22,097 bases of DNA from Syncephalis fuscata (lineage: Eukaryota; Zoopagomycota; Zoopagomycetes; Zoopagales; Piptocephalidaceae): positions 1 through 22,097 of the forward strand of contig JAHLTZ010000145.1 of NCBI GenBank assembly GCA_025786725.1. The letters are read 5' to 3'. A program made the translations under genes and the position numbers. Positions 20,886 to 22,097 of the stretch are shown here, one piece after another. The stretch's first letter is position 1, and each line of letters starts with the position of its first letter. The notes below the pieces were generated by a model. It was not told the DNA's origin. It saw only the letters and a program-made list of their open reading frames with translations, and did no database searches.

Positions 20886-21974
20886 ATGTCTACCGCTAGC
20901 CGATACACTACCTGGCGTCAACGCTACCTTCGCGACGAACCAAGTCTCGGCTCAGGACAGCCGTGCCGATATGTCGCCTACAACACAGATGGCTCCAACG
21001 GTGATGCCATCACTACTAGTGAATCTTCTGGCTATGGTTTGCTAATTTCCGTTCTAAATAATGCTCGCGAAGACTTTGATGCTATTCTGCGTTTTACCGA
21101 CCACTTCATGAATAGCCGTGACCTACTCGGCTGGCAGCAGAGACGTGAACAAGGTTCAGGCCGCATACTTCCCGGTAACAACGGCGGTGAAAACTCGGCT
21201 ACCGATGGCGATCTTGACTGTGTAGCTGCACTATGGATGGCCCACAAACGATGGGGCAACAACCAGTACGCCGACCGTGCACGCAGGTGGGGCAATGCCA
21301 TCCTAAACCACTGTATTAATTCAGATACTGGTGCTATTGTTCTTGGCGACTGGGCCAACTTCAATAAATGGGATGATAAGCGATGGCTTACCCGTCCATC
21401 TGACTATGTTCTCGGTCATTTAACCATGTTTTCACGCAAGCATACCGATCGAAGCGATGCCTGGAACCGTGTCATTAACGCTACCCGTTCCATCATGAAT
21501 AGCCAGTACAAGCTTAATCCAAATACTGGTTTGGTTGCTGATTTCTTGAAATGGGATTCAGGTCGTAACATGTACATGCCAGCGAATGGCTTTGTTCAGG
21601 AATCATCGCACGATGGCGACTTTAACTGGAACGCATGCCGAGTTCCATGGCGTCTAGCCCAGTACTACTTCTATACTAGGGACTCTTCTGTCTTGCCACA
21701 CTTGCAAGCACTTGTCAGATTCTTTGAAGCTAGGTGCAGCAACGGCTACGTACTTGCCGGCTACCAGCTAAACGGTCAAGGATATGTCAACTATACAAAC
21801 TTGGCATTCCTTGCTCCAGCTGCTTACTGCCTCAAAATCATGAACAGCCCGTTGGCCAACACTGTCTTTGGTCAAATGGACCAAGCTTATCCTAGCGCTA
21901 CTTACTACGGTGAAACTATTTCTCTCATTACTCTATTGCAAGCCGAACGAAGCTCGCTTGACTTGATGAACTAA
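20886..21974 (+). CDS. Glycoside hydrolase family 8 (chitosanase/lichenase-like)
   Basis: An intronless 362-residue protein of the (alpha/alpha)6 barrel type that cleaves beta-1,4 links in glucans, xylans or chitosan. Family blocks seen: TSESSGYG with Glu46 as likely acid; NSATDGDLDCVAALWMA with Asp107; TRPSDYVLGHLTMF; and WNACRVPWR. At the position where cellulase-type members carry the base Asp (YDAxR), there is Asn249, while Glu239 lies ten residues before in a loop. That pattern recalls the chitosanase/lichenase subfamily (GH8b), so I favour that activity, from memory of the family. I chose ATG 20886 because no earlier in-frame ATG exists. No signal peptide is visible, which is odd for an enzyme normally secreted. 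GH8 is overwhelmingly bacterial, and the lack of introns among intron-rich neighbours suggests horizontal acquisition. Confidence 0.9.
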   Translation: MSTASRYTTWRQRYLRDEPSLGSGQPCRYVAYNTDGSNGDAITTSESSGYGLLISVLNNAREDFDAILRFTDHFMNSRDLLGWQQRREQGSGRILPGNNGGENSATDGDLDCVAALWMAHKRWGNNQYADRARRWGNAILNHCINSDTGAIVLGDWANFNKWDDKRWLTRPSDYVLGHLTMFSRKHTDRSDAWNRVINATRSIMNSQYKLNPNTGLVADFLKWDSGRNMYMPANGFVQESSHDGDFNWNACRVPWRLAQYYFYTRDSSVLPHLQALVRFFEARCSNGYVLAGYQLNGQGYVNYTNLAFLAPAAYCLKIMNSPLANTVFGQMDQAYPSATYYGETISLITLLQAERSSLDLMN

Positions 21975-22008
21975 TTAGCTATTGCTTAGCAGCAGTTTGC
22001 TAACACTT

Positions 22009-22014
22009 AATAAA
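22009..22014 (+). terminator. AATAAA polyadenylation signal of the GH8 gene
   Basis: It lies about 35 bases after the stop. It shows that this bacterial-type gene has a eukaryotic 3' signal close by and is followed by AT-rich DNA to the end of the window. Confidence 0.55.
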
Positions 22015-22097
22015 ATAATATTTTATTATTTTAAATATATCTCAATATTTTATAATTTACAACTGTTTTATTAATTAAATAATGATGATTAATAACC

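Overview
The window looks like nuclear DNA of a fungus, probably an early-diverging lineage. Genes are broken by very short introns (about 46-75 nt in one gene, usually GTAAGT at the donor and TAG at the acceptor), intergenic DNA is AT-rich, and poly(A) signals are AATAAA. The gene set (fungal-type homoserine O-acetyltransferase, CAMK-like kinase, Ty3/gypsy element, B12-dependent methionine synthase) fits that reading. The phylum is inference; nothing in the window fixes it.

Layout. Positions 1-1220 are AT-rich with no supportable gene. At 1221-1314 is what looks like a signal-peptide exon whose expected ATG is ATA. It leads directly into a degenerate tandem array (1315-2104, continuing at 7531-7725) with a period of about 82 bp. 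Each unit looks like a complete small intron, and consecutive units are separated by exactly three bases. This array is the most unusual object here. It is interrupted by an intact, recently inserted Ty3/gypsy LTR retrotransposon (2105-7525): two 215-bp LTRs that read as identical, a CATAG target duplication, gag, a convincing -1 frameshift signal with a possible pseudoknot, and a full pol.

Positions 8341-13929 (minus strand) hold cobalamin-dependent methionine synthase. I could reconstruct it as 32 exons totalling 3744 nt (1247 residues) with an unbroken frame and all key motifs, including micro-exons of 7, 13, 13, 16, 26 and 30 nt. A divergent promoter region with inverted CCAAT boxes follows. 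Then come a CAMK-type Ser/Thr kinase (15943-18266, 3 exons), a MET2-like homoserine O-acetyltransferase (18854-20535, 5 exons) and an intronless GH8-family glycosidase of bacterial type (20886-21974).

Functionally, the transferase acetylates homoserine at the entry to the sulfur-incorporating branch of methionine synthesis, and methionine synthase performs the final methylation of homocysteine. Two ends of one pathway therefore lie about 5 kb apart with a kinase between them. The GH8 enzyme would attack beta-1,4-linked glucan or chitosan and is a candidate for horizontal transfer. All coordinates and splice sites were read by eye and have no transcript support.
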